From assembly GCF_023343835.1 (NCBI RefSeq), contig NC_064436.1, forward strand, positions 56,705,883-56,769,882: a stretch of DNA of 64,000 nucleotides, in the 5' to 3' direction. The position numbers and the translations under genes are program-made. Positions 12,301 to 25,800 of this stretch are shown piece by piece. Position 1 is the stretch's first letter. Each line of letters opens with the position of its first letter. The DNA is from Lagopus muta (Eukaryota; Chordata; Aves; Galliformes; Phasianidae). Below the pieces are notes generated by a model, which searched no databases, was not told the DNA's origin, and saw only the letters and a program-made list of their open reading frames with translations.

Positions 12301-13845
12301 TAAAAGATCATTGCTCGTTTCATGCTGGGAAGCTAAGAGGTGCTCTGCTTGATAGCATACATATGTAAACAAGGAACACAGAAATAGTTTCTGACAAAGA
12401 CTTGAGGTCTGCTACTTGTAATAGGCACCAGAAGCATATTTATTTTTTTTTTTTTTTCCCCAAAACTATTCCAAACTATAGACTATCCAGCAAATTGCTC
12501 GTCAAAATGATTTTTTGTGGATTGACAGAGCTTTTGGGTGAGGGAGGTTTATATAGATTATCTACTGGAATAGGAGGGGGGAAAAAAAAAGAAGGTTACA
12601 CTTCTCTAATGTCATCCTGCTTATTTCATTAGGATTATGTAAACAAGGAGTCCCTTATGGAGACAGGCATTATGCAAAATATATATAAATCAGTTGTAAC
12701 CAGTGTGGCGTATATGGTAATCTGAGAAAATCTACCGCTGTACACGTATCTGGAATCTTCTCTCTGCAGTATCCTGAATGCTCATTGTGATCTGGTTTAA
12801 CATTGCCTGCTGGCTGTGCCTAGGAGAAAAACATACTTCAGCAGCAATTGAAGAATGACAATCCAGCATTGCAACCTCGATAACATTAAGGCAAAAAGCC
12901 AGCTTCCAGATGAGACAGCTATGTTCTCTCTGTCTGTTGGGAACAGTGGCTGGTGTGTGGTTTGGATGTTTTCTGTGAGAGCTGACTTGGGAAAGCTGTT
13001 GCAGTCTGGGGAAATATCAGAGCAGGGATTGAAACTATCCTGACCATGCAACATTTATGGGAGACATGATGTACGACCAAAGAGCTGGTCAGTGTTGTTC
13101 CCTGCATCCATGCATTGGGCTGAGACCTGAGTGCATCAAACCCAGAGGTTCTGGTTGCAAGGACGGGAGGAGTGAGAAGTACAGGACAGGATTATCTTAG
13201 TGGGTGGCCTTGATTAATGTTCTGGATTAAAAAAAAATTGACTATTTTATTAAACTATCTCCTAAAAATGTAAGTATTTGGCTGATTATTGCTCCTTTGT
13301 GTAGTGTGTGAGTAACATAAGTTATTTTGGATGTGGCATAGTGTTCATGTACCAGCAATTACACTAAAATGCTGAATTAAACTCCTGAAATTCTGTGTGC
13401 ATTCATTTTACGTGGTGTCTCTGAAGGATTGGCTATTCCACATAGTATTTCATGAGAAAGAGAAAAGTAGGTTTAAGCATCAGTTTGTCTGTGTTTTGCC
13501 TTTCAAATACCAGTGCACAATCACAGTCTTAGAACATACTACATGAATATAGTGGTAGTTTATATCCCTCTCTCTGGTAGCAGAACTGTAATCAGGACAT
13601 CTGAAACGTTGAGTGTCTTGTATGGTGAGAAGTGTGTTGGAATAGGTTTTGGGTCAGTTGCCTTCTCTGGTTGTGTATCACAAGTGGATTTTTCGGCTGC
13701 CAACAGAACTCCCTGTTCTTCTTGGCTTGGTGAGACCGATTTTGGTTTCTCTTCTCCCCCTCCATTTTATTTTTACGTGCTTATCTCTCTATGTATTATT
13801 GGACCTCGTTTTCTCTTGTAACTTCTAGTTCATGAAATGTTTGTG

Positions 13846-13885
<40 letters not shown>

Positions 13886-16800
13886 AAGTCTTTTAAAGGC
13901 AAATAATAGAATCACAGAACTGTTAAATTGGAAAAGACCACTTAGATCATCTAGTCAAACTGTCAACCCCTTGCCACCATACCACTGATCTACATTGCTC
14001 AGTGCTGCGTCTCCACATTTCTTGAACACCTCCAGGGATGATGACTCCACCACCTCCTTGGGCAGCCTGTGCCAATGCATCACCACTCTAAAATAATAGT
14101 TTTTTCCTAATATCCAACCTAAAACTCACTTGGTGCTGTGTTAGGCCATTACTTCTCATTCTATCACTGCTTTCCTGGGAAAAGAGAACAAAATGAAGTG
14201 AGTTAGAAGGGAAGTCAGCTGCCACAGATAGTGTAGTTTGAATTTATCAGTATATACATCTTAGTGTAAGCTTACCAGTCTGCACTGTGCAGATATATTT
14301 TCTGCTTGTCTGAAAAAAGTTAATTATTACCCATATTGCATTTTAACATAGTCGAGAGCTTTATGTTCTCAGAAAATGCACCAATTATTTTGTTTTTGTG
14401 AAGTGTAAAAAAAACTGTTATGGTGGTGAATATTTTTACTGATAGTAAGTACTGTTTGGGATGTGTAGCTCAGCTGAAAGCTGCCATACAGAACAAACAG
14501 AAAGGTGAGGCATTCCTTCACATTCCTTCAGTGTAGCAGCATTTCCTTTGTCTTTGATTTTTGAGTGAAGGATGGTCTGGATAGGATTTTGATCCAATGT
14601 ATGTGCCACAGTAAGAAAATGTGGAAGATTTGGACCTTTGCAAGAAGGTCAGAAATGAAAAAATATAGGGAAGGAATTCTGAGAAACCACAATAAAGCTG
14701 CCAGAAAGCCACTTCTTGAGGTAATTAAAAAGTGGTACCAGCAGGACTCCCATAGCAATCATGTGCTTTCTTATTTTCAGTGATTCACTATAGCAATATA
14801 GAGATAGGATTTTCTGTGCTTTTCTCAGATTATGAGAGCTTCTGAGGACAGAAGTGAAGAGCAGGAAAAATGCTATTGTTCATACAATGGAAATATGTAC
14901 AATTCTAATAAAGTCCAGTATGTTACACAACCTGTGAACAATTAATTCCCTGCAGTGTGCTCGAACAGACAAGCATGCACAGTGTACCAAGTTAAATCTT
15001 TGCTTGTAATCTGCTGTAAATCCTTACCAGATGGTGGCCTGGAGAGAACTTTAGGTAGCTACTACAGACAAAATAGATGCCCAAAAAGTAGCTGCTGTGG
15101 CACAAGCAATGCATTGCGGAAGTTTCATTGTCTTCAGCATATGAGGTGATGGAGTTTCTGTGTGGATCCTTCTTCAAAGGTTTTTACTTGTCTTGGTGTC
15201 TTCTTCATGATATATGCAAATGTATTGTGAACTCCAAAGATTTTTCTGAAGACTTCTCTCTTCAACATTTCAACAAGAACAGAACTTTCTTTGGAGCAAA
15301 GAACAGCTACAAAGTCTCTGCGGAGGTTATTTTCAAAGGAGAAATTTTTCGTTCTGGCTGCACTATAACAGACAGTATAGTAGCTATAGTACATAGCATA
15401 TAGGCTATTTTTTGTCTTTAAAGACAAGTCTTTGAAGTCTTTTACTCTGTACATTGAGTACAAGCAGAATGTGCCCAGAAATGAAAGTGTGTAACTGTGC
15501 TACAGGAATATATTCAGTCTGGGGCAGCTTTAAGGTGTGAGGATATTTTATGGAAGACTGCATTTATTTGTTTGGTCTTCCTGACTAATAACAACTGACT
15601 AATAAAGCTTCTGTAGTTTCATCAGTGTTTTGGGGAGGTTAGGGAACTTTTTTTCTGTGCAGGAATGGAATTCATAGTCTGTTGCTAATGTAATCCACTG
15701 CTGTATAGTTTCTTCTGTAAATCTATGTTATTTTCTGTCAAGGTTGTAAAGGGAATCTGATATTTCAGATCCTGGTTATTGCAGCATGTACATTCAGCAG
15801 CTCTTGCTGCACTACAGTTCTGCATCTTCAGCAATTGCAGTGCACCTGCTCCTACCTGTGCTGATTAAAATTCACTCAGCGTAGTCTACTCCTGTTCATG
15901 GCTGCTCATGCATCTCTTTGCCTGTAGGATACTACTGCCTGAACCCTCTCACATCACCCTGCACCTCATCCACTATAAGTTAATGCTCTTTTCTAGGTGG
16001 TCTAGTAGCTTGTCTTTTCACCTGCAAATAAAGCAGTGTGTGCTTTCCAAGTCTAACAAGATGTAAAATGCATTCATTATGTATTTGCTTTTTGTCTTGG
16101 CTGGAGACAGAAACAGAGTAGTCTAGGATAAGCTGGGAATATAGCATATATATCTTGCTTTTGATCATGTAATTGAAGAATGCAGCCAGAGAATATGAAT
16201 GGGAGATGATCATGTTGGTTGGAGGAAACACCGTATTGAATGGAGAAGGTAACAAGGCAGGCTGACATTGCAGATATGATGAGAAGTAATTAGGCAATTT
16301 AGTTTGTGTTTGCTGGTTTTAACCTCCATTCAACCATTTACCATAGAATATCAGGTCGTAGGGCATCATTTTACATGTTAGCAAGCACGTGCAATGGCAA
16401 GGTTCCCTTTTTGTTTGTTTTTCTATGATTATGGTATTTTGCACTTTATTTCTTTAATGTGCAACATGATTGGGCAGGAAATTCCCTTTTGCTATCTCTA
16501 GGGTTAGCAGGTTGTCTTGTATGAGGGCTTTAGAACTGAGGGAATGTCAGTGTTGCTCCCCTTAGTCTCCTCTGTTCTGGGCTGAACAGATCAAGGGACT
16601 TCACATGCTTCTGATGCATCCTGCCCTCTAGACCCTTCCTCATTTTCGTAGCCCTACATTGAGCACTCTGTAGGTCTTCCCTTCTTGTGGTACCCAAAAC
16701 TGCACTTAGTGCTTGAGGTGAGGCTCCTGCAGTGCAGAGTAGACCTGGGATTAGGGATAGAGCAAGTGTGTGGATCCACAAGGTAGTTAAACAGCAGTAA

Positions 16801-19800
16801 AGGGAAGCACCCTAGGTTACGTACTGGAGGAGACTTCTTCAAAGGAAGCTGAATCTGACTATAACTAAAGTCAAAGGCAAAAGGCTTTCTAACTTTGAGG
16901 AAGCAATGAAAGTTCCACTCAGGTCAAAGCAAGTATTCTAAAATTGCCAATAAACTGAACTTGCTATAGAGCACCCAAAAGATTTTTTTTCTCTGCTAAT
17001 AAATCTGAAATAAAATAAATCTAATAAATCTGTTTTCTTGGACTTGCAAGAGTTAGTTTATAGTCTGAGTCATAATTAGAGAGGAAAAAACAATCTTGAA
17101 GCTATTTTAATTCATTAATTTCACACTAATTGTTGCTGTTTATTTATGACACTAAATGGGGTCAAACTGATCCATATTCAGAAAAACACTGAACTGAGCA
17201 GTGTATACATAGTCCATTGACACTGTCTGTTATAGAGGAAGGGGAAAGGGGGGAAATTCTGTGGCATGAGATGATGTGAAAGCACTTATTGTCATGTATA
17301 TTGTCAATATAATTCTCTCCTGTTGTTCTGAAGATCCCCATTCAGTACAAGTTGAATGCTTCAGTCACGGTACTTATTGGTTAGCGTGAAGTTTTTTTCA
17401 GAACAGTAACTTAGTATGTTACATTATGCATAAAAGGATAAATGAATTTCTGGCATAATTTGATTAGTGCTGGAATTGCACTATAACTGAACTGGCTCAA
17501 CGGAATTGTTTGAGCGAACATCAAGCGTAGCATTCCCAAAGGTTTTATTCCAACTGTTTTCCTGTCACCTAGATTTGAAAAGCTTTCATGGAAGAAGCAT
17601 TTATAACAAATTCATGTTGGGATTTACAGCCAGACTGTTTATTTTTAAATCTGCATGATTTTTTCTCTCCCTTTCTGTAGAGTAATTCCAAGAGGAAAGC
17701 CTAGTTATAACCTTATTCTTGTCTGAACAGTACGGTGTTATTGGCTGGATGTGCATGACTCTCAAATTATGCAGAAGATGGTGATTGTTTCATTGAGTGG
17801 AGCTTCTCAGAGGTGCTTAATATTTCATCACAAATTGCACTGGTAAATGAACAGTTCATCTGGCTAGTTAGATTTGCCAGGGCAGATGGCATGTTGCATG
17901 AGTGATGAGAGCAGGAAGGGGACAGTGCAGAGCAATAATGTAATGAGCTATGTAAACGAGCCTCACAAGGTAAATCTCTTTAACCCTAGTGAGGAAATGT
18001 GTTCTGTGCTAAAGCCTTGGATTACTGGTCCTGTGAAACAATGTGTGCAGCTGGTCAAGCCAAGATTTCAAAAGTAATCTACTTAATTTGAAAATAGAGG
18101 GCACCACTCCTTTCCACACCTGCCTGGCACTTCTGTGTTCAAGGTGGGAACCAGACTCGAAAATTATCTGATTAGCTCTGAGGTACTCTACACATCATGC
18201 AGAATAGTATCAGGTGGAGTTGTCAGTTGAATTTAAAATAAAAATGCATTTCAGTGCTAGATTTGAGATGTCCTAGCTGGGAAAGAATGGCTCTTCATAA
18301 AAGCAAATCTAAATCACAGGGGTTAGGAATTAAATGTAGACTGAGGCGTTTCTTTACTGTGCAGTAATGAGCAGTGTGTGTGAAAACACAGTATACATGG
18401 GAGCACTGGATGCTCTCACATTTAACCTCCGAGTGCTGTTGTATTAAACATGATTACTAGTGATGTGCATAAAACTTGAGTCCTGCAAAACCACTGAGGC
18501 ATGTTTGTGCCTACTGATGTGTGGGCGAGTAACTGAAGGTAATTTTACATTTGGATTTGGCCAATATTAATTCTTATGGGAATATATGTAGCTTCCACGT
18601 ATCATTTGAAAGTCACAGAATCATTAAGGCTGGAAAAGACCACTAAGATCACCTAGTGCAACCACAACCCCAGTGTCCCTCAGTGCCACACCTACACGTT
18701 TCTTGAACACCTCCAGGGACAGTGACTCCATCACCTCCCTGGGCAGCCTGTGCAAATGCCTCATCACTCTTTCTGTGAAGAGTTTTTTCCCAATACCTAA
18801 CCTGAACCTCCCCTGGTGCAATTTAAGGCCATTACCTCTCATCCTATCACTGTTACCTGGGAGAAAAGGCTGACTCCCACCTCACCACAACCTCCTTCCA
18901 GGTTGTAGAGGGCAATAAGTTCTCCCCTGAGACTCCTTTTCTCCAAATGAATTAACTTATAAAATATCTAACACTTGATATTGAAAGTTATTGAAATAGT
19001 AAATTCATTGCAAAGAATGATCAATCACTGTGCATTGCCTGTTGAGAAGAACATGCTGAAGCTTCTAAAAAAATCTTTACCAAGTAATATAAGTAGTAAA
19101 TCCTTATTCAGCAGGGAAAGCTCCCATTCTGAAAATAAAGGAAAAAAGCAGGCTGTGTAATAACAGTCATTGTACTGTGTATGGCATAAAGCCCACATTT
19201 CTCTTACTATTTAGTATCTAATTTATACAATTCATATGGGAACTTTTTTGTACTTATTTTCAGGTGTTTCTTGTTTACTATAAACTTAAAGGGGCTTTAG
19301 ATTCTGATGAAACTAAATACCAAATATCTTGTTTTCTGTACCAGTTTGTTATAGTGTATTCAGGTACTGCTTTTGACCTGCAAGATATAAATTATGGAAA
19401 GGATGTAAATAACAACTGTGAATCAGAAACGTTCTGAGCAATTTAGGTGTATCACAGGTAGTCAGGGGAGTTTGGGATTTTTTAATTTTATTTTTTAATA
19501 TTAGATATTCTGCTTAGAGAAGATGAAGTTCAGGACTGCGCCCTGAGAAACATGATGTAGCTACCCATGGTCTGAGCCAGGGGTTTGACTGGAAGATTTC
19601 CAGGGGTCATAGAATGGCTTAGGCTGAAAGGGACCTTAACACCCATCTTCAGTGGCTATTCTGCAGCATATTGTTACACAATGCTAAATGGGTAAATAAA
19701 TACGTAAATGAAAAGATTACTGTAGCCCTTCTGCTTGTGAGATCAAGAGAAAATTCATTGCTTTGGATGCTTCATGCACCAAATCTTTCTTAAAATTACC

Positions 19801-22800
19801 TCTTTGGGAGGGATATAGATTTAAACAAGAGGAAAGACGTTCTGCATTTGCTGCTGAAGAAAATATTGTCTGACACAGCTAGTGTGCATTACATTTTGGG
19901 CTTTGTGCAGTGCTGCCCCACTCGGCTGTGCACTTCCTTGCTACTGAAACTTCCTGAGGAATTTTCAGGGGGTCGTTGGGGATGCTGTGAGCATCTTGGC
20001 ACAGATTGGTTGACCCCTGCCAAGCAATGCTTGAACATGTTTATTAGGATTGTAGCTCCTTTCTTTCACCTAGGTGCTTATTTTACTGATATTTTTGTTT
20101 TACCTCTGTTACTGTGGGATTCAGCCTTATCTTCTAGCTTCTGTGTAGTCTTTCAAAAAGGGAGTTGTATGAATTCCTTTATCATCAACTGCTAGCACGC
20201 TTCCTGCATTTTAAAATACACTTCCCGTCTGTGAATGATTTACTGCTTGACACTCCTCTGATATGTTAACATTAACAGATTTTTTATTTTAATTTTTTAA
20301 TTTGCAGTCTTGGTGGCTACATTTTCCTTGCAGGGAAAGCCTTCCTTGACGCATTGAAAAAAGCAGCTGTTGCTCTGTAGTTGTGTTTGATTTTTGTGAG
20401 GGACTTCTCAGGATCTCTTGAACTTGCAGATCAGTTGGGTGCTGGTGACAAGGATGGGGGGAGCTGCCTGCTTGGGGATTTGTTTTCATAAACTTATGCA
20501 GAATTAGAGAAGAGTGAGATCACAACGCCCTTGAGCACACTGAGCCTCGTGCTGGATGAGCATGGGAGCAGGGTGTTCCTTCCTAATGTGTTTCCTTTTC
20601 CTCAGAGACCAGAAGCTCAGTCCATCATTTTTCCTGGACATCTGAGCAGGGCTTCTTTTGTGCAGCCTGGCAGGGAGCAGAGCTAGAGCTTGCAGGTGCA
20701 GGGCATCACTCTAGTGGCCAGCAGCCTTAGGTTCCAGCATAGTTCCCATAGGGATAGTAACACCTTTGTGAGGGCAGGCTGCTAATGTCTGCAAAAGGAG
20801 ATCCATTCCTTCTGCTGCTGGGGTTTACTGCAGCAAATAAGTGTGTCATTGTTGTATTTCTGATGTTGAGTGGCGTTGATGTTAAACTCCTACTTCATTT
20901 TTTGGGTGATATCTTGTAGAAGTGAGTGAAATGGAGTTGCACGTGCAGTACCATGTGGATTTGTTCTGGCTATGTTGCACACCCTTGTGTAAGGTCTGTT
21001 GGTCCCAAAACCAGGAAAGAATAGAAACTGGAATAAAGTGGGCAAGATAAGGGTCTTCTTCCTTCTGCTCTCCAATCAAGAAGTCATTAACATGCTTGTT
21101 TTGCACATTATCTATGTAATTTTGGGTATGTATTTATATGTATCTATGTATGTGCTCATCTTAGAAATTAAGCAAAGCTGACACCCAGAACTTTGTCCAA
21201 GTAATTGATAAGTTTGTGCTTAACTTTTAATAATGTTGCTAAGCTACAGAAAGGTGACCTTAGAAAAATCTTCACTGCATTTCAGTGGGGTTTAATTGAT
21301 GTATACCCTGCTTATCTTCCTGCGATCTCATAAAATACACAGTCAGTTAAAAATGTTGGTACTAGACAGGTTTATGGAAAGTCTTATGTGCTTGCTGATC
21401 CTGCAGATGTCTATTCTTAATTGCATATTGCCTGCCTAAGAGTAGAATTCATACCATCCTCTTTCCTCCATTTTTATAATGTATTTTGTTTAAAACTCTG
21501 GAATGTTCTTGCTTATTTTCAGATCTCATCAGAAAACTAGCACAGCAGAAGTTTGGAAATACACAGGGCGATTATCAAAAGGTAAATTGTGTGTATCTGC
21601 ATAAAATAATGAAAACAGTGACTTTGAAATTCAGTTTTATTTCTAAAATAGTGAGTAGTATTTTAAAGCTAAAACAAAAAGATACGGGAATGAAATTTGA
21701 GGGCAACAAGACTGATGGTTTCTTACAAAATTTGAGACTGAAATGTGTCAAAAATGTCGCATAGAAATTTCATATGCCAGTGTAAAAAACACATAGTTAA
21801 GCCTCCGCTATAAATTCCATCTGTAATGTGATTGCAGTCCTTATTATGCAGAAGTTGAAGTCCCTTTGTATTGAAAAGACTGCTTTTATTTAAAAATGCT
21901 TTATAGCAAGAGCGATTACTGCTCAGTTGTTATGTTAGTTTCAGCTGTTTTCCTCAAAAAGTTCATTTTATATACTGCTTCTGGTGCCTTGGTCAAACTA
22001 AGTTTCCATAGTCTACTGATAAAGAGTTTTTAGAGTGTGCTAATCACATTAAGTATACCCTCCATTTTCTCTCTAGGTTTGTGATTTTTCTGTGGCAGTT
22101 GAAATTCTTAGGATGTCTGTTAGCAAGAGAAAGTAGAATGGAGCTTGGGTCTGATTTCAGGCTGTTCTTGAGGACGGTGCCCCATCTTTGAAGCAGTGTC
22201 ACTGCTTGGGCCTTCTTCTTTGTGCAGTAGGAGTCATAACCAGGTCCACGCAATGAACAGGTGGTTCCATGTGAGCTTACTATGGTGTTCTGACAGGTAG
22301 ATGAGCATGGAGCTTGGCATACAGGCATTAATTTATTGTCTTGATTGAGGATGAGCTTAATGACCTTGGGATTTGCAGTGGGTAAACCTTGTGTTTCTAT
22401 GCCTTTCTGACGGCAAGCTTATCACTCCAGGTGTTTGATACACTCTGCATTACACTCAAGTGCTTGGATATTGTCCTCCTGCTGCATCAAGCAGCACTTG
22501 CCAATCCGATGGGCTCATCTAGTGTGGCTTTGCCTTAGCAGTGCAGCACCTGTCTATGGTGCGGGCTCTCCTAGAGAGCAGCGTGAAGTGGGCTTTGTTG
22601 GCTGGGCCCTTGGATAAAGCGTTAGAACGTAGGTGGTAGGATGAGCTTCGGTATAGTGATTACTAAGTCAAGAGAAATTTGAAACTAATAGCTGTAATCT
22701 GTATTTAAAGCCTTTGGTAAAATACTGTGTGATTATAGGATGGCAGATACAATATCAGGTGTGCTTAAGATGTAGGCCATCTCTAGGACCCAATTCTGAC

Positions 22801-25800
22801 CAGAATATAACCCAAACCTTGAAACAATTGTGAGAATAAATCAGGGCAAGTGGAGAGACTAGCAGAAGCCAGAAATATCAGAGAGATGTAGCCAAGAAGA
22901 GGTAAGTGGGGCTGTGAATGTGCCTCTGGAGGAGCTCCCAGCAGGAGCAGGGAAATGGGAATGTCCCTGAAGGGTGCAAGTAGAAGACTGGAAACGTTGC
23001 CTTGGGTTTGGTTGCTCAGCCAGAAGGAATGAACTTGAACATGATGGGGCTCAGGGAGTGTTTGTTAGGATGGCCTAGGAAACACATGGGTCTCCAGAGG
23101 ACAGTGGATTACTCCTGATAAATACATATATCTGGAGAAGAAACACCAGAAGAAAGGCTCCTGTTTGGGAACATGGTGATGTTATCACAGGGGAAGAAGT
23201 GGGCCATGTGTGAGCCCACATTAAAGGAAGGCTCACTAGTTCACCAGGGAATTGAAAGAAATAGGAAATCTGACTGCTTCTGATATTTATCTTGTTAAAT
23301 TTCTGCTGCCATTCCTTCATCTCTCTCTCCTTTTTTTTTTGAAGCTATTTGTAGAATGTGTTAGTGACTCAAGAGGCCCTCCCCAGTTCTGCACTTTGTG
23401 TCCCTGTGATCCCAGCTGGACTCTTGCATAGATGCCTCATCATCCCCTGACAGGGATTCTGAGCTGCCAGGATAACCTGACAGCTGAGCACAGTTGCTGT
23501 GTGCTCACAGGGACTCAGCTCATCGCTGCTGCTGCAACAGCCTTAGTTCTGCTGGGAGATGGCTTGCTAAAACCATTCAAAATCATACATGGTACCATAT
23601 TTATAAGGGAGGTTAGTGGTACCAAATAGGACTGTGACTCTTCAAAGTATATTGTACAGTAGAAGAAAGTTCCACAAAAATGTGTGTAATGCTGAAGAAG
23701 AAACTTGACTATAACTTGGAAACATTTCTGATTCACACACAGCAGACTTTAGGTTGAGGGTCTGCTGTTTTACCTTTGTAGCTTTTCTTTTCTGCTGACA
23801 AGAAAAGGAAAAGCATTATCAGGTGTGAATTTGTCATATGGAGATTAATAGGGTAATACAGTAAGTCTGTTTTCACAGTGAAAACAAGGGCAAAATTAAG
23901 TTCTTCAGAAATTCCTATCACTGTGTATTTCACTTCTAGTGTTTTCTTGAAATACAGATGAAAAATGAATTAAGAATCTGTTAAATACACTTCCCCATTC
24001 CTTCTTGAATGCCTTCTTTTTTATTTTGCATAATTTATAATCTCTCCATAATTAGTTGAAAGTGCATTTTCTGTGTAATCTGTTACATTCCCAAAACTGC
24101 TACTGAAAATGCTGCACTTATGCCAAAATAAAATTAGCATTGAAAAGAAAATGTTAGGAATATCACAGGTCAGTTACAACTGGTGGAATTTTTGAAGGAG
24201 TCACTAAACCACGAAGAGACGCAATCTCTGGCCTTGAGATTGTTGGGAATTAAAAGAGACATATGTTTGCTACACTGATTTGCACTGCTCTAAAATGGAA
24301 ATGTGTGTTGGACAGATCTTAGATTCCCTTTACTTACAAAGGAAACCAGACATTACCTGCTGTGTATTTTATTGTATGTAATTCTCTGTAATTACATAGT
24401 TGTGCTTCTATGCATTATTTTACTTCAGTGCTTTTTGTTATTGTTTCTGTGTTGTTAATTGTTTTGATTGTGGTTAATTATTCATTACTCGATTTGTTTT
24501 TGTGCATGCTGCCTGTTACACACACTCTCCATTTGTTTTGACTTCCACAGCCCGAAAATGTTGTCCTGACACTCCAGGTAAAGTCTTATCTGGTAGATGT
24601 ACGGCTTTGACAAGAAACTAACCATGTCAATATGCACTACTCCTATTAAAACAACTATTTATTACGTTTAATTAGTTTTTTTTTTCCATCTAACCTATTT
24701 TAAAATGTACATCGTAGAATAATTTCTGATGTGTTCAACTAACTAAAAAAGAAAACAGGAATGTTTTTGTGGGTTCCTGTGTAGTCTTTCAGAAAAATAC
24801 CCATATTCCTCTTCCTAGTATCTAAATTGTGTTCTTCAGAAGGAAGAACAGGTTTAAACCAGCTGTTAATACTAATGACGATTAAAGGAAAAAAAACAAC
24901 ACAAAAACTAGATTTCATCCTAGAATTGGTAATTAGGTCAGAAATTTGCAACTCTGCTAATGGTGATGGTTGCTGTATTTGGATCAGTTGGTAATTAGGG
25001 ATTGCGAGGAAGGGCGTCAGTGAAGCTGGAACTGGAGCATGATAGATAGCTTGTGTGAAATTGTAACTTATTTTGCAGGACAATATGCAGCCCCAGTTTC
25101 ATCTGGGGCTGCCAAGCTGACCTTGTGCTGGCAGATCTATAAAACAGAGGAGGATTCAAAGTATGAGTGAGATAATTATTTCTCCCCAAATTGTAGAGAA
25201 TCTGGGAAGAGAGATTTATTAGGCAGGAGGGACAGCTGGGGCGGGCCACCCCATGCTGCCCAGCTGGGCAGACACATGGCTGGCCTGGTTTGGGCCATGC
25301 TGCCCTATGTTTGCAGCAGCTGTCCCTGGGAGGCTCGCAGTGCCTTGCAGGCACTGTGCCCCAAGCCTAGTAGGGTATTGCATTGCAGGCTTTCCTTTCC
25401 TTCCTTTCTTCCTTCCTTCCTTCCTTCCTAAGCATGCTGTTAGCTGCTGATGTTTTGCTGTTTGGCACCACAATAACTGTATTTACCTGAGGGAGCCTAA
25501 AATCCACGCTATTACATTTTTCAGTCCCTAAGCAGTTTTTTTATCTGGAGTTTGCAGAAAACTTTGCTATTGCAATCCATCATCCTGGAAGGACATCCCT
25601 TGGCTGATCCCACGAATCTTTCCATACCTGATTAACAAAGAGAACAGCATACCCTCCCAACCCAGTGCAGCATTGATCCAGGCAGCGTTGCTGACATTTA
25701 TGGAGGTCTTTTGGAAACAGATGTGGGCAACATTAGATTTGTGGTCCAAAAATTTTAACATGTTCATTTTTAATCTACTTCATTTGCATCACTTTGCATT

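Larger units (their letters stand above)
7370..21522 (+). other. PROM1: PROM1 intron 2, about 14 kb
   Basis: The largest intron. It holds a 28-T run (9277-9304), a GA repeat (13846-13887), antisense CR1 copies at 13906-14187, 16545-16760 and 18613-18950, and a pair of small CR1 ends in opposite orientations (19530-19651). The rest shows no conserved coding sequence or RNA gene that I can recognise. Confidence 0.6.
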
